From Lepidurus packardi (taxonomy: Eukaryota; Arthropoda; Branchiopoda; Notostraca; Triopsidae), in the NCBI GenBank assembly GCA_023053545.1, contig JAKZAN010000004.1, forward strand, positions 2,790,001 to 2,854,000: a stretch of 64,000 nt of DNA, given 5' to 3'. Both the position numbers and the translations under genes were made by a program. Of this stretch, positions 1-12,165 are shown piece by piece (the first letter of the stretch is position 1; each line of letters begins with the position of its first letter). A model generated the notes under the pieces. The model saw nothing but the letters and a program-made list of their open reading frames with translations. It ran no database searches and was not told the origin of the DNA.

Positions 1-95
1 GTTCCGTAAGACATGGCTTCGGTGTGAGAGGAACCGTAAGGGATGATTCCAGCAGCAGCTACTGCTAAGAGGGCGGCAAGAATGAATAATTTCAT
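1..95 (-). CDS. Cuticle protein, N-terminal exon (cut by window edge)
   Basis: This is the first exon of a secreted cuticle protein whose remainder lies left of the window. The start codon is at 95 on the minus strand. The first 15 residues form a typical signal peptide (MKLFILAALLAVAAA), followed by a Tyr/Gly/Ser-rich stretch. The same layout opens the intact cuticle gene at 1933-2616, which identifies this one as its paralogue. A TATAAAAG box and TCAGT initiator lie upstream at 150-190, spaced as in that gene. The chitin-binding domain would be in the missing exon, so the family is inferred from the signal peptide and neighbours. Confidence 0.75.
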   Translation of the reverse strand, partial: MKLFILAALLAVAAAGIIPYGSSHTEAMSYG

Positions 96-149
96 ATTTG
101 AATCGGGTATTGCTAGCGGTGAAGGAGCTGCTTGATGGAAGGATGCAAG

Positions 150-190
150 TGTTAGACTGAAGTTTCACTTTCGTTTCAGGCCTTTTATAC
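150..190 (-). promoter_or_regulatory. Core promoter (TATA + TCAGT initiator) of the left-edge cuticle gene
   Basis: On the minus strand GTATAAAAGG (181-190) is followed about 30 bases later by an arthropod-type TTCAGTCTAA initiator (about 151-160). The start codon lies some 55 bases beyond. The same arrangement sits in front of the gene at 1933-2616. Confidence 0.7.
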
Positions 191-240
191 TTAACTTTTC
201 CGTGTTTGTGTGCATTGACTAGAGGGGAGATAACCCTTTC

Positions 241-1200
241 CTTTCGAACCAGGTCAAGGACAGCGCTAGCTGCCCTAGGCAAAATATTTACATATAAATT
301 TGCAGTATATTTTAAAATAACCAAACTCAAACCCCTCTTCATTTTGGCGTACCAAGTCCAATAGAAGACAGACGAAAGTAAACACTGGAAGAAAAATAAT
401 TATTCGCTAAGAAACAAGAGATGATTGATTGTACTTGACTTTATTATTACTTGCCTGATTTAGTGCTACGTTACAAAGAATAGTTTTTGTAGCATTTCCT
501 CAAGACATTTAAACAACGTCCGTTTAAAGAAAGTTACCCTAATTGAAAATCCTAATGCTCGTTAAGGAAGTTTTGCGGGTAACCTAAACGAGACAGATTT
601 TGTCCTGTTAATTTTATTGGCTTCGGAGGTCAAGCCTACGACAAGACAAAAGATAATCGTTTGATATTGAATAAGTAGCGATTTATTGTAATCAAGCTAT
701 TCAAGATGGAACTAAAAAGGAGAAAACATAATTTATTTAACGTGATGCAAAGGAACTAGACAATTGATGAAGAAAAACACTTCACTCACTTGAACAGTGA
801 CATAGGTATTGTACAAGCGCAAGAATCTCGTAAGGGCAAACGGAAATTGGCTATGTTATTCTAGCACAGGATTAGTTGCCATTTTTCTCAAGCTCTTTTT
901 TCTTTCAAGATGATGCTTCAAATTCATATTCAAACGATTCCGACCAGTTGGAGTTCATATAACAATTTCGGGCCATAAAACGCTCTTTTTTGGCGAAAGG
1001 ATATGTTTACAACGTCTTTAAGTATATTGATGGTATCATTAGTATTAACTTTGTAATAAGCCATTCCTTGTACATTGAAATTTGTGCGTACATTGGTATA
1101 TGAAGTTAGATCGTCGAAGTATCGGAAAGCTTACTTTATTATAAACGGAGTAATTAAACAGTTTTAATAAGTTTCTTAAAAGAAAAAGGCTTTATTTTCT
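241..1200. other. Intergenic, nothing recognised
   Basis: AT-rich stretch between the left-edge cuticle gene and the decayed cuticle copy. I see no exon, repeat or transposon end here. Confidence 0.6.
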
Positions 1201-1234
1201 TTTAATAGAAATTGATACAGTTTTTGGTTAGAGA

Positions 1235-1832
1235 AAAGTGATTTAGTAAGTCTTTCTGTAGTTGCTGTGTACAGGAACTGGAGCTACAGGAACCTGGGAG
1301 CTTCATATTTGGGCATTTCGATTCTCGGAGCAACGTACTTGGGGGCTTCGTAGTTAGGAAATCCAACTCATGGAGTTTCGTACTTTGGAGCAGCATAGGC
1401 TGTCATACCAGGAGCGGCATAAGAAGCACCGCCATATAATTGTTCGTGGCTGAGTCTAGGGAGAGTAGGGAACATGGCAGCAATCCCGGCCGGAATGGGC
1501 GGAATGGTAGGTAAATGGCGTCCTGAAGGCTGGAACCGTTCGTTATCGGCAACCCAGGACATGGAGATCAGTTGGCAGTCAGGTGTAACATACTGGCTTT
1601 ATCTTTGGTTGGCGGTGCCGGTTCCTGTACTGGTTTGCTTTTGATGCTGGCTTTCTTCTCGGCAATGGAATCGGAGCTCGTGAAACTATCAGACGTTGGA
1701 TAATTTAGTAATAAAAGATACACGCCCTGAATTAGTAACAGTTACCTAAACCTGGAACTATCGTCCTCGTTATGGATATCAGACTTGCTCAGGATGGTAG
1801 CCATCTGGGCTCCGGTTTGACCTACGCCGGTT
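1235..1832 (-). pseudogene. Decayed cuticle protein (RR-type) copy
   Basis: A tandem duplicate of the intact cuticle gene next door. On the minus strand the end of exon 1 is still readable (a Ser-Asp-Ile-His-Asn-Glu-Asp match near 1755-1832). The chitin-binding core and Pro/Tyr-rich tail are readable at 1262-1700. Three lesions mark it as dead: no signal-peptide exon is visible upstream, a TAA stop interrupts exon 2 near 1605 just before the Gln-Tyr of the core, and a TGA replaces a codon at 1368-1370 where the intact gene reads through. The RR core (MSWVAD...FQPSGRHLP) is still recognisable. Confidence 0.8.
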
Positions 1833-1932
1833 TCAGTGGGAAGGTTAAAGAATTTGTGTTTGGTGTTTAAAATTGTGTATTTACTTTCATGTATAAAAGA
1901 TATATTGAAGTCAGAATGAGGTAAGGACTAGT

Positions 1933-2616
1933 TTAGTAAGTCTTTCTGTAGTTGGTGTGCGTAGGGACTGGAGCAACAGGGACCGGGTACCTGGGCGTTT
2001 CATATTTGGGCATTTCGATTCTCGGAGCGACGTACTTGGGGGCTTCGTAATTAGGAACTTCAACTCGTGGAGTTTCGTACCTGGGAGCGGCATAGGCTGT
2101 CATACCAGGAGCGGCATAAGAAGCACCGCCATATAATTGTTCGTGGCTGAGTCTAGGGAGAGTAGGGAGCATGGCAGCAATCTCAGCCGGAATGGGGGGA
2201 GGAGTAGGTAAATGACTTCCTGAAGGCTGGAATCCGTTCTCGTCGGCAACCCAGGACATGGAGATCTGCTGGCCGTCAGGTGCTGTATATTGGGACGATC
2301 CTTGGTTGACAGTGCCGACTCCCGTACCCATTTGCTTTTGATGCTGTCTTTCTTCTCGGGCGATGGAATCGGAGCTTGAGAAACTATCAAGCGTTGAATA
2401 ATTTAGTTAAAAAAACAAGCCCTGGATTAGAAGTAATAGTTACCTAAAGCTTGAGCTACCATCCTCGTTGCGGACGTCAGACTCGCTCTGTATGGTAGCC
2501 ATTTGTGGTCCGGTTTGACTGGCGCCGTAAGGGACGGCTCCAGTATGAGTGGATCCATATTGCATGGGTCCAGCTGCAGCTACAGCTAAGAAGGCAGCGA
2601 GAATGAAGAACCTCAT
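1933..2616 (-). CDS. Cuticle protein with RR-type chitin-binding domain
   Basis: Two exons, complement(1933-2383, 2444-2616), with a 60-bp intron. The product is about 207 residues and secreted. A signal peptide (MRFFILAAFLAVAAAG) is followed by a short Gly/Tyr/Ser spacer. The Rebers-Riddiford chitin-binding core runs from the ESDVRNEDGSSSF block to VADENGFQPSGSHLPTPPPIP. The tail is built of degenerate repeats of the type (Y)xAPxYETPR / VEVPNYEAP, common in arthropod exoskeleton proteins. The protein should bind chitin fibres in the cuticle. The start is fixed by the signal peptide; the longer upstream frame runs into the promoter. A TATA box and TCAGT initiator precede it. Confidence 0.9.
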
Positions 2617-2675
2617 GTTGACTTGGTACTGCTGGCCGTAAATGAGCTGGTTTAAGCTAGAGATGCGAATGTAGA

Positions 2676-2710
2676 ACTGATTTCCTTTTTGCGTTGCAAG
2701 CCTTTTATAC
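2676..2710 (-). promoter_or_regulatory. TATA box and TCAGT initiator of the intact cuticle gene
   Basis: GTATAAAAGG lies on the minus strand at 2701-2710 and TCAGT at 2676-2680, about 28 bases apart, as expected for a focused arthropod promoter. Transcription would begin about 60 bases before the start codon at 2616. Confidence 0.75.
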
Positions 2711-2716
2711 AAAATT

Positions 2717-3769
2717 TAACTTCCAGATAGCCCCACCCCACAGCCACAACACATATCCGTGGATAATGATATTGTTTATGTACTTTCCCTTTCTCGACCG
2801 ACCTAGTTTTCCAGAACGACCTAGGGTGGAAATGGATCCTCGTTGCGGCGGATAGATGTTGTGGTCCTATATGGCAGGATGGGTCTCGTTCCAGTTATAA
2901 CGTTTTCAAGGGCATTGGGGAAGAGTCTTTACTCTGCGAAAATATATTGAAAATACATATTTGGTCCCAGTATGGTATTGCGTTTTATGTCTCATTGCGA
3001 GTAACTAGCACACAGGGATGGTGGTATGGTAACACTGACATGTCAAGCTTAGTATGTCTATTAGTTAAACCTTTCTAACACAAGAAAAGGCTAAATGAAT
3101 TCCTTTGCGTATTAACAACATTATTAAGCATGTATTGTCATAAAGGACGGTTGTCTGGAAGTTGCGAAAGTATTACGGTGTTTCGTTTTTGCACGTCGCT
3201 TTTTTCGCAACCGTCTGTCTCACAGTTTAGCAACGATGAACCTATACAGACCGTAAGATTGCACAATTCGATTTTCCTGAACGTGGGAAGGTTTACTACA
3301 TTCCGGTAATACGGTGCATTGTCATTCATCCAGACGGGAGCGTTCTCATCACGGCGCAACCACACCAAATTACTCCATGTATCCATGTTTTTGTCGACCG
3401 ATCCTTTTCAGGCAATGCATTTCATAACGAATATAGAATATAGCTGGCATACAAAATTAAGAAATTTACAAAATTTCATCTTAATTAAACCATTATTTAA
3501 ACTTGTTGTTGTTGGACTGCTTTTAGTCAAAACTGTGCAATTATTTAAACTTCGCTTGTATTTAATATTAAAGTTTGTTGTACATATTTGAACCCGATGG
3601 CGCTACTGCAGTTCTAAGCCAACTCTAAGCAGTGGAGCGGTGGAGCATTCCATGATGTTCAAATCCACAGGTGTTTAATTTCGTTTGATAATTCGGAATA
3701 CACAAGAAGATAAACAAATTCCTGAACGCATGGTATGAAAAATCAGGATTAAATTTTCTTTATATCAGA
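2717..3769. other. Intergenic, no supported gene
   Basis: About 1 kb between the cuticle cluster and the FIRRM-like gene. One minus-strand ORF (3138-3386) has a short motif faintly like the Tc1/mariner catalytic block, but too little to call. Confidence 0.5.
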
Positions 3770-6700
3770 ATGGAGAGAATTAGTCGAACAGTGTGTCATT
3801 TCGAACCGTCTTGCAGAAAATCTTGTGAATTTTTCCAACATGTGCAAAGCTTTGTGAGAGGGGAGGAATGTTTGTTCGAAACCCCATTCGAATATCTTCA
3901 AATATCCTTTAGATTTCCTCTATATATGTCCAAATTTTATACATGAATGAATCTATAAAATATTGCTGTTTAATACTCACATATAAAATGATTAAAAGAA
4001 AAATCCTTAACTTTGTTCATCTTATTTTTCGCAATACGAGTATGTTTCCGAACTGTTTGCACATTTTCCGGACAAAGCAGTAGCAGAAGCCAGTTATTAT
4101 GAAACCCATAAGGAGCTCGCTGAAGTGATCAGTGTTGCCCTGGGAAACTTCATTCCAGTACTTGAAAGTGGCACGTGTATTAATTCAACATTACACACTC
4201 TAATTCCTTTGATGAATAAATTTGCTGCTGAGGTATGTAATTATCAGTCACGTTCTTTAAACAAGAATATTGTATAAGATGTTTCTTTCCTTTGTAGATG
4301 TATCCTACTATTTTCGAACACCAAGAATCAAATTCTATGGACTTCCTTTCGTTTGCCAAAAACGCATTGCAAGTAAAATCTATGAAACGCTCAGCTCAAA
4401 TATTCTCTAACACTTTCATTTGTATTAGCTTAGTTCTGTTTGCCTAAATAGCGTCAATATTTGCCTTAACCATTTGAACCAAGCTCAAACAATGCCTTTG
4501 GTTAATGAGCCTTTAGCCGCTGTCGTTTTCCCTTGCATTTTAGCAACATATTCACATTTTCAAGAGCGGTAGAAATTCTTAAAAATTTAATAGGTTTTCA
4601 TAACTAACGGAGCTATTGCATCCCTTGTGTTATTATTTCACCCTTATTGCAGGCAAAACACGTACCGTAAATATAAAGCAGAATTCCAGGACGTAATGGC
4701 TGAATTATATCGTCTTTCCTTCGATATCATTTGTAGTATCTTAGCTGTGATAAACAAGACCAACCTGAATAGCAAGCGAACCCTTGAATTAGGTAATATG
4801 AAACAGTATGTCAACATAAGTTAACACATTTTTGTCTTTCGTCATAGTCTGCAATGGTTTGCATAGCGTAGGAGCTAACGCTGCTATGCTCAGTGCCAAA
4901 ACCTTCACCAAAACTTACGGAAGCTTGGTGAATCTACTCGAAAACCATTTCACAACTTTGTCTGGCATCGACGTTTCTCCTTACGTCCTTCTTTTAAGGA
5001 CTCAAGCTCAATATTTTCTCAATAAGACGCGCGAAGTGGAATCTTCTGTATGTAAAGTCATGTACAAATTGGCTGGCTTTTGCATCAAAAGCCTGGACGC
5101 CATTTGTAGCTTATTTGCTGACCAGTTCAACAGCGAAACTTCAAATTCCATAATGCAACTGGCAGTTGAAGTCGAAAAGTACTTCTTTTTTTACAATCTT
5201 TTGGCCAAAAACTAATAAAAAGGTTTTAATTAGGTTTTCGCCTTCTGTGAAATCCACACTTAACGACGAAATTAAGAGCAGTGATCTGAACCAGTGCTGC
5301 ATTCTCATTGAGCTTTTATGCGAAAGGCTTGTCCAACATAAATCTTTCTGCAAAGTAAGCATCTTGATCGGATCTTAGCATGAAAACCACTAATTATTTC
5401 ACGTTCTTTTTATGTTTAGACAGTATTACGAGTGGAATTATCAGATGCTTTTAGCGCTTGCACCTTATGGGCGTTTCTTTTGGGCATTCAAACGCCACAT
5501 AAAGAAGCAGAATGGCTTGAACGAACATTATTTTATTACGACCAATGTAATCGGACCATACTAAGAACTTTTATTACTTCGTTCTTGTTTTATCTCTTGA
5601 GAACGTAGTAGCTTCTCTAACCTTGTTTGCTTAGGTTACATCGAATGCTCAGCACCGTACTTAATGAAGGGAGTTGTCTGGGGCGGACGGCCTAGTATGT
5701 TTGAACCTTGTTCGCAAGTCCTGACGACCAAAATTTGCGGCTACGTTGCATCACTGGCACCTTTTGACGTTCCCAAAGTGGTTATTCTGCTACTAAAGCA
5801 GCTAAAATCCAAAAATCTTTTCAGTGTCGTGCTCGCATCTGATGTTCTGTGCTTCATGGCAAGGTATAAGAAAGTTTTCAGCTGTTAAATTTGCTTTCTG
5901 GCGTGAATTTTGATACTAAAGAATCTTTTGTAGGTATGGAAGCAGTCAGTTTTGCTTACAGCTCGTCTTAGGGGTAGCGGAATTGCTTCCTTCGCCCTTA
6001 AATAGCAGCAGCTTCTGCCAGAGATTGGTTTGGTTGTTCGGACGTTTGTGCACGTTCTTGGGAAAAGCGAGTTGGAAAGTAGTGTTGAATTCCTTTTGTC
6101 CATTGCGAATGCCCATGTTATGTGTTTTACTGCCACTTACGAGATTTCCGCCTGAAGTGTATGAGCAACTCCGGGAAAAGGCAGTTCAGAAATGCAGAAA
6201 AGATTCGCCAGATACTGTAATGCTTATTTCCTTTTCGTGTTAATTTTCTGATTTATTTTCTATTAATTAGTTTACTGACCATCTATTTTACAAGTTTTTC
6301 TTTTAGCTTACAGATTTTCCTTCGAATTAGTTTATCTTTTATTGATCGCTTTATTTATGTCCTTATTAATCGGATTATTTTCCTAATAGTTAGCTTATTT
6401 AATCTTATAATGTAAAAATTTATTTAGTATCCTGTCTATTAATCTAATTTATTTTCCCTGTTAATGAGTTTATTGTTAAATTGTACTTTTTGTCTTTTCA
6501 ACAGGTCATGGGAACGTGGCTGTTAGTTAGGATGATGTCTGGAAAGCAGATACCACCAGAAGTAGTTATATTTTTGGAATATTTCGGCTCCGCAGACTTG
6601 AATTTGCAAAGTTTAGCTCCTAACATACGAAACGACACCTGTTCGCTATTCCTGACTACCTTGTTTCATGGACTTGGTGAAATTTCGGACTTTCGAGAAC

Positions 6701-7349
6701 TATTTTGTTCAGGAGAAGAAGTAATTTTCAATAATTCAGTATTTAAAAAAAAACTAATCGTAGATTGATTTTTGTCAATTTTGTTGCATAGGCGCTAAGT
6801 GTTCGCCAGAATTTGATGAAAAGTAGGCAAGATATGAGGCAGATATTTCGTTGGAGTTTGCTGCAATGTATGGTGCACACTAATGCCAATGCCGAAGATC
6901 TAGAGTTGGAGTATTTGACGCTGATTCCTCATTTGAGTGAACTTGAGACCGATCCTGTTCTTAGAAACTGCTTGTTTGCGTTAGCGGAGATATTTTCCGT
7001 CTATTGGCGCTCATTACAGGCTTGCGAAGATAAAAGGGGAGAGTTTTCCCATGTCCGAAATGCAACCTGTGCTCCTAAGTCGTTGTTGAACAAACAACAG
7101 CTCCTAGAGCTCCAAAAAGAGCGCATGCGCGCTGAGCTTCTTTGTACTGACATCGACAAAACATGTGGACGGGTTAACGAAGCTGGTGCGGTGATGGAAA
7201 ATCGTAACGAAAATGAACTGGAACGGGTGGTTGATATGTTATGTTCATATTCCGATAAACTAGACAGTTTTCAGTCACAGGGTGTACCCTTGGACGTACA
7301 GTCTAAACTTAGGAAAGTGTCGCAAACGTTGCGAAGGTTTTTTAATTAA
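3770..7349 (+). CDS. FIRRM: FIRRM (C1orf112/FLIP)-like protein, DUF4487 family
   Basis: Twelve exons: 3770-3853, 4041-4232, 4298-4372, 4429-4568, 4653-4792, 4848-5178, 5234-5354, 5420-5546, 5635-5863, 5934-6216, 6505-6720, 6792-7349. All junctions are GT-AG and the frame stays open for about 831 residues, close to the roughly 850 of animal FIRRM. The protein is all-helical, repeat-like and has no catalytic motif. The best family match is the block SDVLCFMARYGSSQFC around the exon 9/10 junction, followed by the FPPEVYEQLREKAV segment; both align by eye with remembered FIRRM sequence. In animals and plants FIRRM binds the AAA ATPase FIGNL1 and acts in RAD51 removal and crossover control. The first exon is the least certain part: its ATG sits just after an acceptor-like TTATATCAG, and another frame there also looks protein-like. 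Confidence 0.62.
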
Positions 7350-7551
7350 GCGAATTGATATATAAAAGTTATAAAATTGATACACAAAACTTAAAACGTG
7401 TTTAGTATTTATCTATTTGTCACAGTGTTCCAATAATTGTGATAGAGTGATTTAGGACAAAAGGGCAGAAAACGTCAGGACCAAAAGTTTAGTCGATTGA
7501 CCGACCGAACATAACATTTACAAGGAACTTGTTTGTGTAAACGTAGTGATT

Positions 7552-10500
7552 ATGGAGGTTTACGGAAATTGTTTATTGAGTTCCAAAGGATGGCTGGAGC
7601 TGTACGAGAAAATCCTAATACCTTCTCTTCAACCTCACTTCCCTTTGAAAGATATGGAAACTTTTAAACAATCCTTTATGTAGGTTTCGATATGTTTTGG
7701 ATTTTAAAGGGCAATGACTACCAATTAAAACAGCTTTCTTAGAAAATAGAGCATCAAATCTAGTTTCTATAGTCATATGCTTCTTCCCATCGAGCAATAA
7801 ATAGGAATTAATAAGCTATTAAATAATCTAATTTAAAAAGCTGGATCAACGATCAACAACGTTCGTCACGGACAAATCAGTATCCCATGGCACCGAGAGC
7901 TTGTTTACAGTTTTAACCATAGAAATAAACAGTGCCCATGATAACAAGCGCTTTAAGCCACTCCATGATTCGTCCTTGACGTCATAATGCCAACATCCCT
8001 TGAATTCGTGGTTACTCAGATGGACTTGGAACAACGTTATTTTTTATGATAAAGTAGACCACAATAACCTAATGAAGTCTTAACATGTAATTTTCTGTTG
8101 CGCTAGTAATCATAATAATTATTAATTTTTTCAGAATGGGAATGGCTGAGCAGATGTGGGATGGGAAAGCGAACGTTGTTACAGGCAAATTGCAAAATGT
8201 CCGAGAAGAGTTTCTTAGTATACCTTTTAAGGGAGATCCAAAGTTAACCTTGGATGACATAAAGGTTGAGATGTATTTGCATAAGCAAACGGAAAGTCTT
8301 GGTGGGAAATATTTGCTGAAAACTCGAGAAGTATCGGAAACTCTTGGAAAAGAGCTTTGTTTTTGGGGAACTAGAAGGAAGAGGTCCGTAAAGTTGGAAG
8401 CGTTTCTTTGTATCTTGAAAGCTGCGTCAGTACAAAACCAAGACGGAGAAGAAGAGAAACGGTTCATGAGCTTATTGCGATCAAGTGCTAACGCGATTAG
8501 TGGATGGTCAAGGGAATATGGTGGATTGCATTTCCAAGGGTAAATTCATTTTACATTAAACTCTCGGAACCAATTAACAATCTATTCTCCTAGGAATGAA
8601 ATTGAAGAGCGGCATGATGTTGTGGAAGAGCTACTTACAGCGTGGATTCCTAATGTGAAATACGTTGCTCGAGAGTTGGAGTTTGACTGGTCATCAGAAG
8701 ATGATCTAATGGCTAATAAGGACGTTTATAATTGTATTAAAGTGTTAAAACAACTGCGTAGTTACCACAAGGTAAGATTTCGGCTCCGTAGATCAATTAA
8801 AACTTACCGTAACATTTTACGAAAAAGCTTCTAGAATGTGATATTATCTTATTTAGGAGCTGAAAAGCTTTCAGACATTTGTGAACACTTTCCCAGAATT
8901 TTTCTCCCGGTTAGAAGACCAAGAAACTACGGATTCTGTTCAACGTCTTAATAGCGCGTTGCATCCAGCGGAAAAGATGGAATGGGAAAATTCCGTGGAG
9001 AAACAACGCCGTGCGAAAGCACTTCTTGAAGAAAGTACGGTTCTTATTCTTGAAAACTTCCTGGCATCGGAAAAGTAACAATTTCTTTAAGTTTTGAGAA
9101 AAATTACTACAAAAACTATTTTTTAGGTGTCATTCTCGAGTCCAGTATGTAATTAACGCTATGCGAGGCTTAGATTCCTGGGTCACTGTTCATCGTTTAC
9201 GTGACAATGCCCAAAAGTCTTTGCTGTGCAAACTAGGGGCTGATTTATGCGATATTCAACATCAGTTACAAATAACGGACACGTTCTCAGTATTCAAACA
9301 CTTTTAAAACTTGAAAACTGAATTTGAGTGTATAATAAGCTGTATTTACAGGAAAAGGGAAGTAAATTGCGATCTGGACTCATGACGAAAGTATTTCAGC
9401 GAAGATTGCTATACCAACAGTTGAAGCGCTCGTACAATGTAGTGACCAATACGGGCAACGCGTCTGATAATGCTAAATATATAGCTCTAGTGGGTTTACT
9501 AAGGCTTTTATGGGTGGAGATTAGGGATATTAACAAGTATGAACCATCTTGATAGAATCAGCAGCATTATATAGCAGTAGCGAAGTATATACGTAATATG
9601 GAAAACGCCTTTTATACTTCATGGTGCAAGTGCATTTCCTCTGAAGTGAAGTCGATACTTTGCGTCTCTACATTGATACCGAATGTTAGCTTAGGTATAT
9701 TAAACCTAAATTATTCCTGTCTCGAGAATTCTAGAAAAACATTATATTAATTGTACTTAGCTTTGAGTAGCTCCGAGCCTCCAGACTTCCCGACGTACTT
9801 CAACTCGAGTCATGAGGGCCGGATTTTCTTAGGAATGCACTTGTACATTCCGAAGCCCTGTAGTATCTTGGTTCAGGAAGAACGCATTCTATTCCGGCGC
9901 TGGCGGAATCTTCAGACAATTTATCGAGATTTGCAGCATACTTCTCAGCTCCTTTCCGATGTTGAGGTATGTGTTATAATTATTGTTATAAGCAGTCGTC
10001 AATCATTCGTTACCTAAATGAGCTATGAAAGAAATCAAAACTTCATAACTTAATCAAGATTACGAGTTAAGATTTATTGTTAATATTTCGAAATTCTTTC
10101 ACAGAATGGAATTGTTGAGAAAGATTGGATGATCCTGCGTAAGAAGTTTGGTATCCTGTGTCGGCGAGCTACTTGGTCAACACTAGCTTTTAGCGAAGCT
10201 ATGAGTCAATTTGCTCAAGAGATAACAGCTTTTAAAGCTCTTGTTTATAACGTCCAAAACATATCTTTGGCCTTGGAAGAAAAACTTATGGAAATCGAGC
10301 CCTTGCAACTCATTACTGAAGAAATAACTCAGAATAACCAACTCATTTTATTAGAAGTATTGTACATTCCCATAAGTACGACCTGTAAAGTTACTTACGT
10401 CGTAGGACTTTGGGAAGCAAATGAAGTCACAAGCGGACACATTTTATGGGAAGTTATCGAACGTTCTTGATTCGTTGATACCTCCGCTGATGCAACTAGA

Positions 10501-11730
10501 AAGCTTGATTGTAAATCAGAGCACTGGCAGTTGTAGGCAGCTCGGTGACTTTTATTTGCTATGGGAGGGCAAGGTTTACAGTGTACTACTCAGGTACGTG
10601 ACCGGAAATTCTTAAGTTTAATTTTAGACAAAAAGAAAAACTAAATCCGAGTTCATGTAGGCATACAACAGACAGTATGAAAGGACTTTACCAATTACTG
10701 AATCGCTCCACGCCTACGTTCGAGCTCAAAACACAGTTAGTAGTACCGTACGTCACGACGAATCCTTCGCTACCTGACCTATACGCCCAGTTTAATTCTG
10801 TTGTCCGCTACTGGATTAGAAAGTAATACTTTATAAATTGTATTTAATTAAGTTACTTTAACAATGGTTAATGATGTTCACAGAAGCCAAAATCTGAAAC
10901 GATGGAAGAGGTACAGTTGTACCACATTCCCAGAGAGTTACACGTACACGTACTTTGACGATCTTATTTGCGAGCCTACTATCCAAGTACTTTCACAGGA
11001 TATTCAAATTCTTATTAAACAAACGCTCCTTAAAGTTAAAGCCGAGTTGAAAAAGTAAGGAAAACTTATTATTTCAGTGTATATAATATGTGCATTCAAA
11101 GATGGCGGATCTTCGTGAAACTATGGAGACAAGAGAAAGAACTAGGTCACAGTCTTATTCAACAGTCTGGTGGTATTGTGCCAATTACAGTCCTCGATCA
11201 TGGTCTAGAATATTACGAGCACCTGAAAGAGTTGTTAAAGAATCTATGTCAACCGTCTACAATTGGATTTTTCAGGTAAACGTTTCCCCGTAGCTTTTCT
11301 AGCTATTAACAGTAAACCTCTAGGTTACATAACGTGGACTTATCATCTGCAGTGCTTGAACATGCTCACAATTGGATGAAGAAATTCGCAGACACATGGC
11401 TAGAAATTGTTTTGAAAATGACGGAAAATTTTGAGTGCAAAATGGTAATTCATTTTATTTTACCTTGATTGGAATATTTGCGACTCCACAACTTCGTCTA
11501 GGATCCGAATGCGGTAGGAGTCCAAGATGCGGAATCTAATTTTAATTACATTGCGGCTGTTATGCAAAAGTTAGAATTTTACGGCTTAAAGGTAGGACTT
11601 CGCCAGACTTTTTCTTACGTTAAAGTTTGTTACATTAATTTTGTCAAACTTTTTGTAGGTTCCTTGGCTAGTAAAGGATAAAAATGCGAAATTGCAATTA
11701 ATCCTGCTCAGGGAGAATTCTTCGTCGTGA
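7552..11730 (+). CDS. 901-residue protein, dynein-heavy-chain-tail-like (uncertain)
   Basis: Fifteen exons: 7552-7679, 8135-8539, 8594-8771, 8857-9074, 9127-9289, 9352-9536, 9768-9966, 10105-10356, 10406-10593, 10661-10822, 10884-11054, 11102-11275, 11324-11444, 11502-11591, 11659-11730. They keep one frame through 901 codons, which supports a functional gene. The sequence is helical and charged, with no ATPase, kinase or membrane segment. The C-terminal half resembles the DHC_N1 tail of dynein heavy chains: a Phe-Pro/Gly-Arg-Ile-Phe block, then a VDLSSAVLEHAHNW segment, then a closing MQKLEFYGLKVPW motif. It ends where a dynein would go on to linker and motor, and no motor exon is seen before the next gene at 12166. 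It could be a headless dynein tail or an unrelated helical protein. It starts 200 bp after the FIRRM-like gene, same strand. Confidence 0.45.
7704..7740 (+). repeat. Terminus of a TTAA-inserting DNA transposon family
   Basis: TTAA at 7704-7707 is followed by AGGGCAATGACTACC, a variant of the terminal inverted repeat of the THAP element at 28349-30146. It lies in intron 1 of the 901-residue gene. The opposite end was not found. Confidence 0.5.
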
Positions 11731-12165
11731 GGTATAGTAAATCCGTTAATATCCAGGTCAAAAGTCAAGTATGTTAACAGTAAACACATTCTCTGATGGA
11801 TTACGGTAATGATCTCACATAACTGAAAAACTACGTTATTGAAGTTGAACGTAGAAGTAATCAATCCGTAAATAAATCCGAACATGTTTTTCTACTATAC
11901 GAATTTCTTGAAACATTTTCACGTGTGTATCTCTTATATTTTATTACATTTGTTTATATTTCCAATACATTTTCCTTTTCGCAATTTAGAATTAAGATGG
12001 ACATTTATTGAAATACAGTATTTTCCGTTGTTGGCATAACGTCCGTTTCCGCCCTTTTTTAAGTCACGCCTTCTAACATAACATTCAGATAAATCCATCC
12101 AAGAAAATTTCAAAACAATAACATGTGAACACCACAAATGCGTTGTGTTGAAACTAATAAGGAAG
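11731..12165. other. Intergenic, nothing recognised
   Basis: Holds AATAAA-like signals near 11870 that could serve the upstream gene. No further exon of that gene is visible here. Confidence 0.5.

Noticed and set aside
3138-3386. Minus-strand 82-codon ORF with WMNDNAPYYR, faintly like a Tc1/mariner DDE block
   Set aside because: Only one short motif, no flanking transposase blocks and no terminal repeats; chance is as likely.
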